This document shows, one piece after another, positions 28,252 to 36,300 of a stretch of DNA of 64,000 nt; the stretch's first letter is position 1, and every line of letters starts with the position of its first letter. The DNA lies in assembly GCA_009760855.2 (NCBI GenBank), contig WPIO01000002.1, forward strand, positions 3,020,501 through 3,084,500, in the 5' to 3' direction. The DNA comes from Cristatella mucedo (lineage: Eukaryota; Bryozoa; Phylactolaemata; Cristatellidae). A program made the position numbers and the translations under genes. The notes under the pieces are model-generated. The model searched no databases and was not told the DNA's origin. It saw only the letters and a list, made by a program, of their open reading frames with translations.

Positions 28252-28385
28252 AGCTCGTCGGCGTTCCACGCTGGAGCCGCTTCGGCGGCTGCCGCCGCGG
28301 GGACGGCTTCCAGAATTCGAAGAGCCGCCAGCCAGCAGGCGAAGCGCCAGTTGCAGGCGACGACAGTCGACGACCGTGAGACCAT
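7492..28385 (-). CDS. MET: MET/RON-family receptor tyrosine kinase (HGF receptor-like), 18 exons
   Basis: Single-pass plasma-membrane receptor tyrosine kinase. Exons in coding order: 28385-27099, 26086-25806, 22583-22394, 21812-21676, 21436-21298, 19964-19810, 18544-18419, 18210-18105, 16210-15965, 15788-15648, 13765-13420, 12775-12668, 11743-11666, 11305-11121, 10598-10489, 9508-9346, 7906-7770, 7654-7492. They sum to 4098 nt and 1365 residues (human MET about 1390), with all phases compatible. Domains: signal peptide about 1-35, Sema to about 523, PSI about 525-586, four IPT domains about 587-950, TM about 985-1008, kinase about 1084-1345. Kinase landmarks: GRGFFGCV loop, K1110, E1128, HRDLAARN (D1205), DFG (D1223), activation-loop YY 1235-1236, WMAPESL. 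Sema-PSI-IPT-kinase order is diagnostic of MET/RON; an invertebrate gene would be co-orthologous to both. Start: strong gccATGG context with an in-frame TAG 21 nt upstream. Boundaries are inferred by eye; the exon 2/3 junction and the GC donor of exon 6 are the weakest. Confidence 0.93.
7770..7906 (-). CDS. MET: MET-like exon 17: kinase C-lobe
   Basis: Residues 1267-1312. Acceptor gtgcgtatag, donor GTGAGT, ending phase 2. [19 protein letters not shown] continues SDI from exon 16, and [14 protein letters not shown] matches the MET GRRLLQPEYCPDPL segment. Confidence 0.95.
8945..9035 (-). mobile_element. SINE family D-like head fragment
   Basis: The minus strand reads gtcttagccccgggggtaag, then cgcgggtttgaatcctacag: tRNA-like A and B boxes without the tail. 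Confidence 0.45.
9346..9508 (-). CDS. MET: MET-like exon 16: DFG and activation loop
   Basis: Residues 1212-1266. Acceptor ctgtcctcag, donor GTAAGT, phase 0. [18 protein letters not shown] includes the DFG Asp1223 and the adjacent tyrosines 1235-1236, equivalent to MET Y1234/Y1235. [11 protein letters not shown] follows. Confidence 0.96.
9663..9736 (+). repeat. (AC)n microsatellite
   Basis: About 23 uninterrupted AC units, then a short AC/TC extension. MET-like intron between exons 15 and 16. Confidence 0.95.
9766..9862 (-). repeat. LINE family A 3' tail
   Basis: (TAA)n then aagcgccctcagagaaccca and tctttctaggcgacttacg, the reverse complement of the family A end. In the MET-like intron between exons 15 and 16. 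Confidence 0.75.
10147..10240 (+). mobile_element. LINE B 3' terminus with (ATAC)n tail
   Basis: Contains ctttgtggctttgtggagtt then gcagacagagatacatacat, the LINE B 3' end, with an ATAC/ATGC microsatellite tail. It lies in the MET-like intron between exons 15 and 16. Confidence 0.7.
10489..10598 (-). CDS. MET: MET-like exon 15: catalytic loop
   Basis: Residues 1176-1212. Acceptor ttccatccag, donor GTAAGT. It ends in [13 protein letters not shown], with catalytic Asp1205 and Asn1210. Confidence 0.96.
10753..10883 (+). repeat. (TC)n-(AC)n-(AT)n compound microsatellite
   Basis: TC run, then a long AC run with a short TA end. In the MET-like intron between exons 14 and 15. Confidence 0.95.
11121..11305 (-). 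CDS. MET: MET-like exon 14: kinase alpha-C helix and hinge
   Basis: Residues 1114-1175. [19 protein letters not shown] and [19 protein letters not shown] are close to the MET FLTEGIIMKDFSHPNVLSL and LVVLPYMKHGDL segments. Glu1128 is the alpha-C glutamate. Donor GTGAGT, phase 0. Confidence 0.95.
11666..11743 (-). CDS. MET: MET-like exon 13: glycine loop and catalytic Lys
   Basis: Residues 1088-1114. Acceptor cgttccag, donor GTAAGA. It completes [12 protein letters not shown] and carries VAIK, with the ATP-binding Lys1110. Confidence 0.93.
12060..12200 (-). repeat. LINE family A 3' tail
   Basis: (AAT)n, then cacttgataaagcgccctca and gagaactcaatctctttcta. In the MET-like intron between exons 12 and 13. 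Confidence 0.75.
12668..12775 (-). CDS. MET: MET-like exon 12: juxtamembrane to glycine loop
   Basis: Residues 1052-1088. Acceptor tttgcttctag, donor GTAAGT, phase 1 to 1. It contains a PLL segment, as in the SSPLLQ of MET, and ends with [11 protein letters not shown], the start of the kinase glycine loop. The frame is open further upstream, so a longer exon is possible. Confidence 0.83.
13038..13125 (+). repeat. (GT)n-(GC)n-(GT)n compound microsatellite
   Basis: A GT run is followed by gccgcgcgcgcgcacag and another GT-rich run. Alternating purine-pyrimidine throughout. MET-like intron between exons 11 and 12. Confidence 0.95.
13420..13765 (-). CDS. MET: MET-like exon 11: last IPT strand, transmembrane helix, juxtamembrane start
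   Basis: Residues 937-1052. It begins [17 protein letters not shown], the last IPT strand, then a Ser/Ala-rich stalk and a hydrophobic helix at about 985-1008 ([20 protein letters not shown]). GRKCK follows as the stop-transfer signal, and then a Ser/Thr/Gly-rich cytoplasmic stretch. Donor GTGAGA, ending phase 1. Confidence 0.88.
14309..14381 (+). repeat. (CA)n microsatellite
   Basis: About 36 uninterrupted CA units in the MET-like intron between exons 10 and 11. Confidence 0.95.
14829..15033 (-). mobile_element. tRNA-derived SINE family D
   Basis: gattaaccagcctcttttgt, then gcccgcaggattcgaaacca with cgacctcgggatcgaggtcg. The head is locally duplicated (gatcgaggtcgtgaaaagca occurs twice, near 14946 and 14986). 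Confidence 0.7.
15648..15788 (-). CDS. MET: MET-like exon 10: IPT domain 4 core
   Basis: Residues 890-936. Acceptor cgattacag, donor GTGAGC, phase 0 at both ends. [19 protein letters not shown] resembles a G-x-N-L-N-A-G IPT strand and is followed by two cysteines (ARCKI, GITCRL). Confidence 0.85.
15965..16210 (-). CDS. MET: MET-like exon 9: end of IPT domain 3 and start of IPT domain 4
   Basis: Residues 808-889. The acceptor ttaattcacag gives phase 0. An early cysteine (QDC) and [11 protein letters not shown] close IPT3. [20 protein letters not shown] then opens the next IPT domain, as in the REDPIVYEIHP segment of MET. Donor GTGCGC, phase 0. Confidence 0.82.
17472..17618 (+). mobile_element. 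tRNA-derived SINE family C
   Basis: Polymerase III-like head ctggtttggcccagtagtta with a B-box-like ggtcgtgggctcgagctcc, then gtgaagcacctgaatggaga and a ttgagttatctttgggtaca tail ending in ATTATT. Confidence 0.75.
17911..18068 (+). mobile_element. tRNA-derived SINE family C
   Basis: ctggtttggcccattggtta head, ctcgagcccgtggcgtttgt, then gagattaagttctcttaggg and (ATT)n. It ends just outside MET-like exon 8. Confidence 0.8.
18105..18210 (-). CDS. MET: MET-like exon 8: start of IPT domain 3
   Basis: Residues 772-807. Acceptor atattgtttcag, strong donor GTAAGT, ending phase 0. [20 protein letters not shown] lines up with the NPVFKPFEKPVMISM strand pair of MET. Confidence 0.85.
18419..18544 (-). 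CDS. MET: MET-like exon 7: second half of IPT domain 2
   Basis: Residues 730-772. Acceptor ggcttgcttcag. It includes [16 protein letters not shown], which lines up with the FFMLDG strand of MET. Donor GTACAG after GGCAA, ending phase 2. Other donors inside this stretch (for example at 18490) do not give the right phase. Confidence 0.75.
19810..19964 (-). CDS. MET: MET-like exon 6: first half of IPT domain 2 (GC donor)
   Basis: Residues 679-730. Acceptor gctaattgcag. It continues the SYV strand with [20 protein letters not shown], matching MET ITSISPKYGPMAGGTLLTL, then a GVNLNIG segment and an NCSI cysteine. The only phase-compatible donor is GCAAGC (CTAAG then GC), so this appears to be a GC-AG intron. 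Confidence 0.82.
20616..20720 (-). repeat. LINE family A 3' tail
   Basis: (TAA)n, then ggccccctcagagaaccaaa and tctttctaggcacttaac. In the MET-like intron between exons 5 and 6. Confidence 0.7.
21298..21436 (-). CDS. MET: MET-like exon 5: second half of IPT domain 1
   Basis: Residues 632-678. Acceptor ttacttgcag. Joining restores Arg, then LVCLTTP, the usual V-C-x-T-P turn of an IPT domain, and it ends in NFSYV, the typical last strand (MET FSYVDP). Donor GTGAGC, phase 0. Confidence 0.88.
21676..21812 (-). CDS. MET: MET-like exon 4: first half of IPT domain 1
   Basis: Residues 587-632. It reads [20 protein letters not shown], the canonical opening of an IPT/TIG domain (P-x-x-G-P-x-x-G-x-T-x-L-T-V-x-G), then an IGGLPC cysteine. 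Acceptor gacatccag, donor GTGAGC, ending phase 2. Confidence 0.9.
22394..22583 (-). CDS. MET: MET-like exon 3: PSI domain
   Basis: Residues 523-586. Cysteine pattern of a plexin-semaphorin-integrin domain: [15 protein letters not shown], then [11 protein letters not shown] and further cysteines. Donor GTACGT, phase 0. The acceptor (ccctaag) has a poor pyrimidine tract. It was chosen because it fits the phase 2 end of exon 2 and keeps the strand before the first Cys. A second possible acceptor at 22565 would start at VLRYEI. Confidence 0.82.
22868..23010 (+). repeat. (GT)n microsatellite with GC/AT interruptions
   Basis: A GT-rich run of about 140 bp in the MET-like intron between exons 2 and 3. 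Confidence 0.95.
24226..24440 (-). repeat. LINE family A 3' UTR and tail
   Basis: (AAT)n, then acggaactcaatctcttgta, a CTTTACATTTGCTACAAAGG block and repeats of ggtcagcatgca. In the MET-like intron between exons 2 and 3. Confidence 0.65.
24600..24770 (-). mobile_element. Diverged SINE family D
   Basis: atcaaatagcctcttttttat, ccttagcggccttcgcccg and a degenerate B-box region. Confidence 0.5.
25806..26086 (-). CDS. MET: MET-like exon 2: last Sema blades
   Basis: Residues 430-523. Acceptor ttctcacag, donor GTGAGT, ending phase 2. It carries [12 protein letters not shown], the recognisable last-blade motif seen in MET as an LGTSEGR segment. An earlier GTGCGT donor at 25900 right after that motif is possible, but it would leave a gap of about 32 residues before the PSI domain. 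Confidence 0.85.
26360..26590 (-). repeat. LINE family A 3' UTR and tail
   Basis: cacttgataaagcgccctca, then tctttctaggcgctttacat and gacatgcacagggtcagtc. In MET-like intron 1. Confidence 0.75.
27099..28385 (-). CDS. MET: MET-like exon 1: signal peptide and most of the Sema domain
   Basis: Residues 1-429 in one large exon, ending phase 0 at a GTAAGC donor. Vertebrate MET also puts most of Sema in one large exon. A hydrophobic Ala-rich leader is followed by a pure Gly run encoded by a GCC/GGC microsatellite (about 28199-28250), then Sema beta-propeller sequence with paired cysteines (for example [32 protein letters not shown]) and several N-glycosylation sequons. It is much more GC-rich than the downstream exons. 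The frame also stays open into the intron, so a naive ORF overruns the donor. Confidence 0.9.
28199..28250 (+). repeat. (GCC)n trinucleotide repeat inside MET-like exon 1
   Basis: About 17 GCC units. On the coding (minus) strand they read GGC and encode a pure polyglycine run shortly after the signal peptide. Confidence 0.95.
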
Positions 28386-30336
28386 GGCACCGGAACAGCT
28401 GGACTATTTGGCTCGCACACTCGGAGCAGAGCGGACGCCGTCAGGGCAGGCGACGGTCGGCCGCCGGTGACGGCTCGCGCCTGATGTCGATTACTCGCCG
28501 GCCGGCACTACCGCAGCGCCGCCGCAGCTCCTCCGGTCGAACGTCGTCGCGATTGGCTGCCGAGGACAGACGGCAGCGTCTGTCAGGTCAGCCGACAGCC
28601 CGGAAGCTGGTGCCCTGCAATTGTTAGCAAGGTCGCCCCGGCGTCCCGGGGCGGCAGTGGAGAAGCACGGTTGCGATAGGCGAGAAGTCGCATCGCGGCA
28701 GAGCTCTCGGGCTGACGCTTACGCCATGCGCCTACCGGTGTCACGTCACTGTCGTTTCGACTGCAGCGACAGCGAAACTGTAAGGGAAAGCCCGTACGCC
28801 CGGCCTGCGCTGGATGGAGTGCTGGCCGGCCGTTAACTCATCCGCCCGCTCGACGAAGTCGGAACGTCCGGAAAGTTCGAGCGAGCCGGCTCGGAGTCGT
28901 CGTATGCCTCGAAGTGCTCGACTGCTCGGGCAGTCGGCCGCTGTAGGCGCTGAAGGTTCACTCGTAGGCCTGAGACGAGGCAAAGCGGCCCACGAGTGTC
29001 CGCGTCGGCCAGTCGCTCCTCGGGACAGAAGAGAGGAGGCTCGACGTGCCGCGACAACCACGTCTACCGATGAGGACCCTACCGAGCTCGCAGTGGGTGG
29101 GTCATCCAAGAGAGCCCCCCTCGGCGGCGGCACGCCGAGGCCGCCAGCTGTCGGTGACGGGTCGGCTCGCCTGCCTCGGCGTATTTGCTAGCGAATGAGC
29201 TGGCTGCGAACCCGATTTTCACTCTAACGGCAACAGAGCGCCGAAACGCTGCCCTTCCAGGACAGAGCTCGGCAGCTTCGATGCTGACGACACTTGGCCG
29301 GCTTGGGGGAGGGTTCGAGTCCGGCAGCAGTCAATTGCTTCATTAGCAGCTGAAATTAGGTGAAAGCTGTCTAGGCTGCTTGCGCTCCATTTCCATGCGG
29401 ATCTTTTTCGTTTTTTTGCGGCGTCTTTCGGCTTTCCACTTCCGGCACAGTAGCTGGCAGCTCCCGGATAGAGCGAGCTGCATGGAGGGCGGGCGGGTAG
29501 GGTTAAGAACAGCATCCGTTAACCTTATTGCTTCGTTGTTCGTCGCTTCGAAGCGGGCTTGCTATAGAGTTGGAGTGAGAAGATGTTGAGCCGTACTAAG
29601 CAGTGCTGGACCGGTTAGTTTTGGAGCTCAAATTGCTCCCCGCTGAGCTTTTTATTTGTCACAGTCGCGCCTTGAAACGTGCAAGACAGTTCAGACGTGA
29701 GCGATTTGGACAGACGGGTTTGAAATCAATGTCCATGGGTGGCCCAGCCGAATCAACTTTCCCGTACTGACCAGCGCATCCCGTAGTTGGGCACAGAGTT
29801 TTACCGCTGGAACAAAAAGTTACAGTATATACCGAGGCGAAACCGTCTTGCAAATGCTATGAGTGCTCGAGTCGCTGAGCGGATATGTGAGGCGGTTGCT
29901 AAAGGCGACAGCGCTGGAAATTGAGCTATTATACACACACGCATGCACACATATAAGTATACAAAGGACGGATGTGGAATCGCTTGTATCGCAGACGTAA
30001 GTGCCAAGCCCAAAACGAACGGCCGACACCGCTCGTCTTTGTGCAATTCACAAGGGTCAGCCCCTCCATTCCCTCCATCTGCACGCATTTTCCTGGTTTT
30101 CTTATATTTTCAAGGATTTTGAACTGAGATATAGCACTTAAATCTGTATTGTTATGAGATTCCATAGTGTGTAGCGAATTCCCACATACCACCGCCGCAG
30201 ACACTGCACTCGGCTTCGGAAGGCGCAGAAAGGATGTAACCTTGACATTGTTGTCCCCGCGAATTCGCGTTTGTCGCCGATTCTGGGTCCCGCGTGAGTA
30301 CATCCAATTTACGGATATATGCGAGGGTTTCCGACA
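28386..30336. promoter_or_regulatory. Divergent intergenic region between the MET-like gene and NELFCD
   Basis: About 1.95 kb separates the two start codons, which point away from each other. The half nearest the MET-like gene (about 28.4-29.2 kb) is GC- and CpG-rich with no obvious TATA box. The half nearest NELFCD is ordinary sequence. Several overlapping ORFs of 60-130 codons here look like high-GC chance ORFs. The region probably contains both 5' UTRs and both core promoters, but I see no specific motif that fixes a start site. Confidence 0.45.
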
Positions 30337-30375
30337 ATGGACGACGATGACAGCATATCCGATGAAGAGATGGAT
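30337..30375 (+). CDS. NELFCD: NELFCD exon 1: acidic N-terminus
   Basis: Residues 1-13, [13 protein letters not shown], ending phase 0 at a GTAAGT donor. The human protein also has an acidic N-terminus. Confidence 0.85.
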
Positions 30376-33300
30376 GTAAGTATGTTTTTTTGCCATCACT
30401 GCTGCACGTCCATGGCGGTACGATCGCTTAGGCACCCCCTGCTTGAGCAGTGGCGCTTTTCCGAGGGACTGTGATGATGCGTCTTACTCGTGCAGTCCCC
30501 GCCAGCGGCAGACGAGCCAGACGAGCAGGAGAACGAGGCGATACAGCAAGACTGCTTGGATAAGTTCTCACGCCGGGACTACATTATGGAGCCGGGAGTG
30601 TTCGCCACGCTGCAGCGGTAGCGTCCCTGTTTCGCACCGCCGAAGGCACTTGCTGCGCAGCCGTCGCCATTGTCGTTAATAGACAGATAAATTAGCGCTC
30701 TCGACGACGCGCTGCAGGTATTTCAAGTCCGGCGGCGTACCGGAGAAAGTCGTGGAAATGCTGTCCGCAAACTACTCCGCCGTGGCGCAAACGGTCAATC
30801 TGCTCGCCGAGTGGCTGATCCTCGCCGGTTCGAGTCGCGCTGCAGATTCCGGCGCCTAACTTTCGAGCGGTCCCCGCGCGGAGCGCGCGACCACTCCACG
30901 CTGCTGTGGCGGCTGCTGCTTTTCAGACGTCGACATCCGAGCCGTGCAAGAAATGGTGGAAAGCCACCTGAAGGACATGCTGATAAAGCATTTCGACCCC
31001 AAGAAGGCCGACTCCATATTTATGAATGAAGGAGAGGTACTTCGCGTCCTGCCGTTGACACGGCTGTCGTTGGCGCTCAGTGACATGCTGTGCGCCTCCT
31101 CTCTCAGCCGTGCTGCCTATCGAGAACCCAGAGCTTGCGACATGCCCTTCCCCCGTCAGCTTGCGTCGCTGTGACACTTTTCGTTTTGGTGATGGCAAGT
31201 GTACGTCGTGAAAAGATGAGGGGGCCTCTCTGTTTCGAGTGCCGCTAGTCGATATGGAGTCGCCGGTATGTGCTCTTAGGATTGCTGCTGTTACTGTGTC
31301 ACCTTTCATCATGCTTGTGCAAATCTACTAAAAAGTCTCGTAACTTGAGAGTTATGACGTCTGTGTGTTCTGAATGGGCGGGGAGTAGGCCAACTCGGCA
31401 CGAAGCCCACTGCTGCTGCCGTTTCTCTTATGAAGAGAAGGCACCAAGAAGCAGCTTACGAGCAAGACGACTCAACGACCGTTTCTTACGGCTTTACTGA
31501 CAGATTTTGTGTCTCTTCGGTAGTGTTGGGATTTCGATGCTGCTTTATTAACGCATTTTCTGCGACTGCATGGTTACCTGATCTGAATAGTTTGTAAGGC
31601 TCTCACCGACTATAGTGTGATGCCTGAATCTCGGTGGTTGTTGGGGGGGGGAAATGCATACACGAGCAAGTCATTTTGTCAGTGCACCTCTGCGTTTCAG
31701 GCTTTGGTGCTTCTCAGCAATGTGCGTTGCATGCCGACTGGGCATCGGAGTTGCCTGTTTCTAAATGTTAATCGGCTCTTCGACGAGGATTCTGTTTGGG
31801 AGCACCTATTAGTGTGATTCCTTACTCCTTCAGGGTATTGTTCATGAGGCTACTGTTTGACCTGGGTTGCTGTAGACGCCATCGTGGCTTGCCGAAATGA
31901 TAGAATACCCTACTTGGCGTGAGCTGTTTTACAAACTTGCCGAGGAGTTCCCGGACTGCTTGATGCTCAACTTCACCATAAAGGTATGAATCCTTTTAGC
32001 GTTTTACTTTTTGCATTGGTAATGGAGTTACCTTTTTTGCTGGACTATCTTTATGACTTCGCTGAGCTGTAAATGATATGTTGAAACTTGTGAGACATCC
32101 TTGAGTGTGTAGGCCGATCGGAAACATGGCGTGTAGCCAAGATGCTGTTTGGGCATTCCATGCACGTGAGAGTCTTTTGCGCTGACCTGCTATACCGAAC
32201 ATATTGAATAGACGGCTTAAGACTTCCAGCTTTAGCTGACTGCTGATGAAATCAATATCTGGTGTCTGCCATTGCTTACTAGTGGTCCCCAAGAAGTGTT
32301 TGGCCACTGCTGAATGCAGCTGTCGCTCGAGAGTGCTACCTTTTACCTGAGCTACTGCACAAGTGATCAATTAGTTTCGGAGCAGGCAGGGGGCATTTCC
32401 ACCTCCCGCTACTGTTCCCGTGCCTCCCGACTGTCACCAACGACAAAATTATGTCCTACTTCTACTCTATGAGCAACCGCCGAGTTTGTTTCGAATAAAT
32501 ACTATTACTGTATGCTATAATTTTTCATTAGCTGCGGGTCTTGCCCCCTAGATGGAAGTCTCGAGAGTCTTGTCCCTAGATGAAAATCCTGGCTTTGCCT
32601 ATGCGATCAAGAATGATGTTGGGAATGCCCAGAAGCTCATCGAGCTGAGATCTTTGCTTGAAAAGCATATTTCATTTCCTGCTGTGAGTGTTTAAGCAGC
32701 CCTTAATCTGGCAAAACACAAACTGTATGATGTCTTATGTGATCTAAATGCAAAACAACCTCTCTGTCCTAAGGTAAGTGTGCATGTCGATAAGACCTAG
32801 TCTTTCATGTCTGGTGCTGCATCTTCTGGTTTAGATGGCCGCAGTAACTTGATTTTATTATCCACTATAAAGGCAGGCATGAGAGCGATATGTTATCACC
32901 GTGATGTGGGCATGCTAACACTTTGCTTAGCCCCTGTCCTTTTGCAGTGCTGACTGGGTAGATCTGATGCTATCTCTGTTGACTGTTCAAATTCATTGGT
33001 TATTCAAGTACAGGGTTCTGGCAACTTTTTGGGTGTCAATCAAAATCTTTTTATGATAAATGAAAATCCCGATCGACTTCAAAAGACTAACTGAAATAGC
33101 TTCTTACAGTAAGTTTAATAAAAGCTTAATTTAATGCTGATTTATTGAAATTGGGGAGACTAAACAATTCTTAAGCAAATGTGATCAGTGATCTCACAAC
33201 AGTTTACCCATATTTATTGTGAGCCTTCATTACCTTTCACAATTTTTTTCTAACCCCTTTTTATAATAATAATAAGTTGTTTGTATAGAGCCCTAAGAGA

Positions 33301-36300
33301 AGGAAATCTCTATCCAGGCGCTTAACAACCCTTTGAGGGAAGTTACTCTTGCTCCCAGACTCTAATGTATGATGACAGTAATACACGTGTTTGAGTTGCA
33401 TGTCATGGCACATTCCAAATTCAGACATTGCTGTGCATTGTAGCTTGGATGTTTTACACTTTGTTTTTGGTGTCGTTGTGCCTTAGCACAAAAGGGAATG
33501 GCAGTCCGGTTGACGGCAATGCCGCATATGCTAGTTAAGTCGGTTAACTACTGTTGCATGTTTCGTCCTTAGCTTATCTCTGATGCTGGACACCAAGGGG
33601 AGATTACGTCTGTGTCTACTGCTTGCCATCAAATGGAGGTCTTCTCCCGTGTTCTAAGAACTTCAGTTAGTAGTTTCTTGGGGATCACGGAAGACTTTTC
33701 TGAGAAGAACCTGAAGGAATTTGTGGTATGCTTAATTGAAACGATGTTGCATTTATTTATACATTGTCTCTGTCAATCTCTTACTTTTTTATGATTTGCT
33801 TGCCCTGTCTATATATTGGTCCCATGCTGTAGGACTCGGGTCCACAGGTTCAGTAAATATATGATCTCTTCTTCTGACGATTCTGGCATTTTTTTGCAGT
33901 TTCCTGCAGCTGCAATCTTTTTTACTGATTCTGACCACAGTTTTCCCTAGCGAAGCTCAATTTTAATTGTGTTTGCCTGCATGTATGCTTATGCGTGCTG
34001 ACACTGTGCATGCTGCCACTAACCACATTCAGCGGTCCTGAGCTGCTACTTCTATGCTACTCACTACCTCAACTGCTCTCCTGACTCTGCTATGCTTCCC
34101 ACTTTCTCTTTGTTGTGTGAGACAAAGTCTGTTGGCTACCGAATGCGTACCGAAAGCCGCTTAGGCTGTGAGTGCGCTATATACAAAACTCTCCTGCGTA
34201 ATACCCACATGGTCTTTATGACTTTGTGGAGTTACAGACGGAGATACATTACATTTGCATGCTGACCCTGTGCATGTCACCCCTAACCATGATACCATTC
34301 ACCATTCGATCGTATTTCCTTTGCAGCAAATGTAAAGTGTGTAAAAAGAGATTGAGTTCTCTGGGGGGCACTTTATCAAGTGTGTTATTATTTTTATTAT
34401 TATTATTATGTATGCGCTTTGCTAGTACTTGATTGTGTTGAAATGCTTGTGACCACCGATTGATTATCAAAAGCTGATTACGCTTTTGATAGGCCAACGA
34501 ACACATCTTGCCATAGCCACCTCTTCGTCATTATGGCTTTGTGGAGTTAGTGATGGACGCACATATAGCACGTGTATTGTGAAAATTCTCTTCCTTTCTT
34601 GATAGGTCCGTTGTGGTTGGCTATAGGTAACTCCATTATCCTGAGATAGAGCAGACACTCGATTGTACTTACTTTTCACTTTTTGCAATTGCAATTGTTT
34701 GTCTGTGGTATGTTTGTTTAGACGTTACAGCCCACTATGTTTCTGCATTCAAATGCATGGTTACATACAAGGTTGAACTACGTATATGCATATCACCATT
34801 AGGAAAATAGCAAGTTAAAAAGCATCTCACAGTGATGCCTACAAATTTGATTAACTTTTTGCAAAAGATTGTCTTGACACCAGTGCTTTGTTTTTCCCCA
34901 TTCTAGTAGGTCATACTACTTTTTTTCTAATTTCTGTGTGTATTTTTGTGCCATTTCTACCACTAGATTCTAGCCACCTTATATACTTCTACAGGCCTTT
35001 GTCTAGTTCACGGGAACCACTGCTGAGGCCCAAGTAGACCATTGGCATCTTTGCTGCCTGTGTGCTGAACTGTAGCCATTATTGAAAGAGGCCATGTTGG
35101 CCCTAGCGATTGTGGACTTCAAGAGGTGTGCTACCCTGAGTGGCGTAAGTTTTGTCAAGATCTAGTTGAAGGTTGTAAGTGGCAAAGATGCTATACGACC
35201 GGTGTTGCAATCCTTGCCTGCATAGAAACTACTTTACCTGTAGTCATCATTTTAGAGCTAAGGTGTGGCGGAAAAGTGTCTAAAACAAAGAACAATCAAG
35301 CATATTGCGATGTTAGATTGCCTGCCGTCTTGTATTCTAGCCCTTCGCGGACCCAGAATTTTAGCAGCAGCCCTATTTTCTATTCGATGCCCCAAATCTT
35401 CTCTCCGGGTAACTTGCCTAACCTGCCGCTTAACATTGTTTTTCATCGATCGACACTGGAGCTTCGAGCATGGTATATTACTCAGTGTACGCGAGTGCCT
35501 GTGCCCGATCTCGCTAGTTTGACTGTTACTTAGCTGCCTTAGCTGCCTTAGTCAGACTAAGGCAGCTCTGTTTATCAAACTATCAACCGGGTTTGGAGGC
35601 TCGAGTCCGTGGGTCTCTCACTCCAGTTATTCCACCATTTCGGGCATGGCAGAATGAGTGTGGCCAGCAGTACAGTCGCACACTTTGGAATGAAGGGAAT
35701 GTATAAGAAATGATTCGATATACGTGCCACTAATAATGTATTGGTTTGTTAACTGATTGACTCTGCTATGCCGGATCTGCTACTTATTCTATGCTGTAAG
35801 CAAGAGGAACCAGAACTAAGTCCAGCTCGGTGGTTGGAGGCTTGCCCACCCAAGTCAGTCATGGGTTGGTAGCTCACACTTCTACTGCTTACAGCTGGTC
35901 TAAAACTCCGAAGTTAGGCTTGTCTGCTATGAATGTTGGCATTGCCACATCGCATCATCTCTCGTCGACCTGCACTGGCTCCCAATCAAGCAGCATATTG
36001 ACTTCAAGGTTCTGTTACTTACGTTTAGGTCCTTGTATTCTCTGGCTCCGGTCCCACCTATCCGAACTACTTCCCAGTACGGCTAGGCATCGTACAATTT
36101 TCTCTTTTGACACAAAGCTGTTAAGCTATACCTCTAGGTAACCTCAAAAATCCTTCTACACCCTTCGTTTAGTTTTTAAGCTATCAAAGTCTGGAACTCA
36201 CTCCTTACTGACATGACGACATCCCTCGACTTGACAGCATTGCAGAAAAAGCTAAAAACCCACCTCCAGTCTTAGCATGTACTTTATCCAAGCAAGTTGT

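Noticed and set aside
27383-28470. Many long ORFs on both strands over MET-like exon 1
   Set aside because: They are shadow frames of the high-GC Sema exon; only the minus frame from 28385 carries Sema motifs and a signal peptide.
28741-29191. ORFs of 125-130 codons in the divergent intergenic region
   Set aside because: Both strands are open at once, as expected of CpG-rich DNA. The sequences are Arg/Ser/Ala-rich without motifs.
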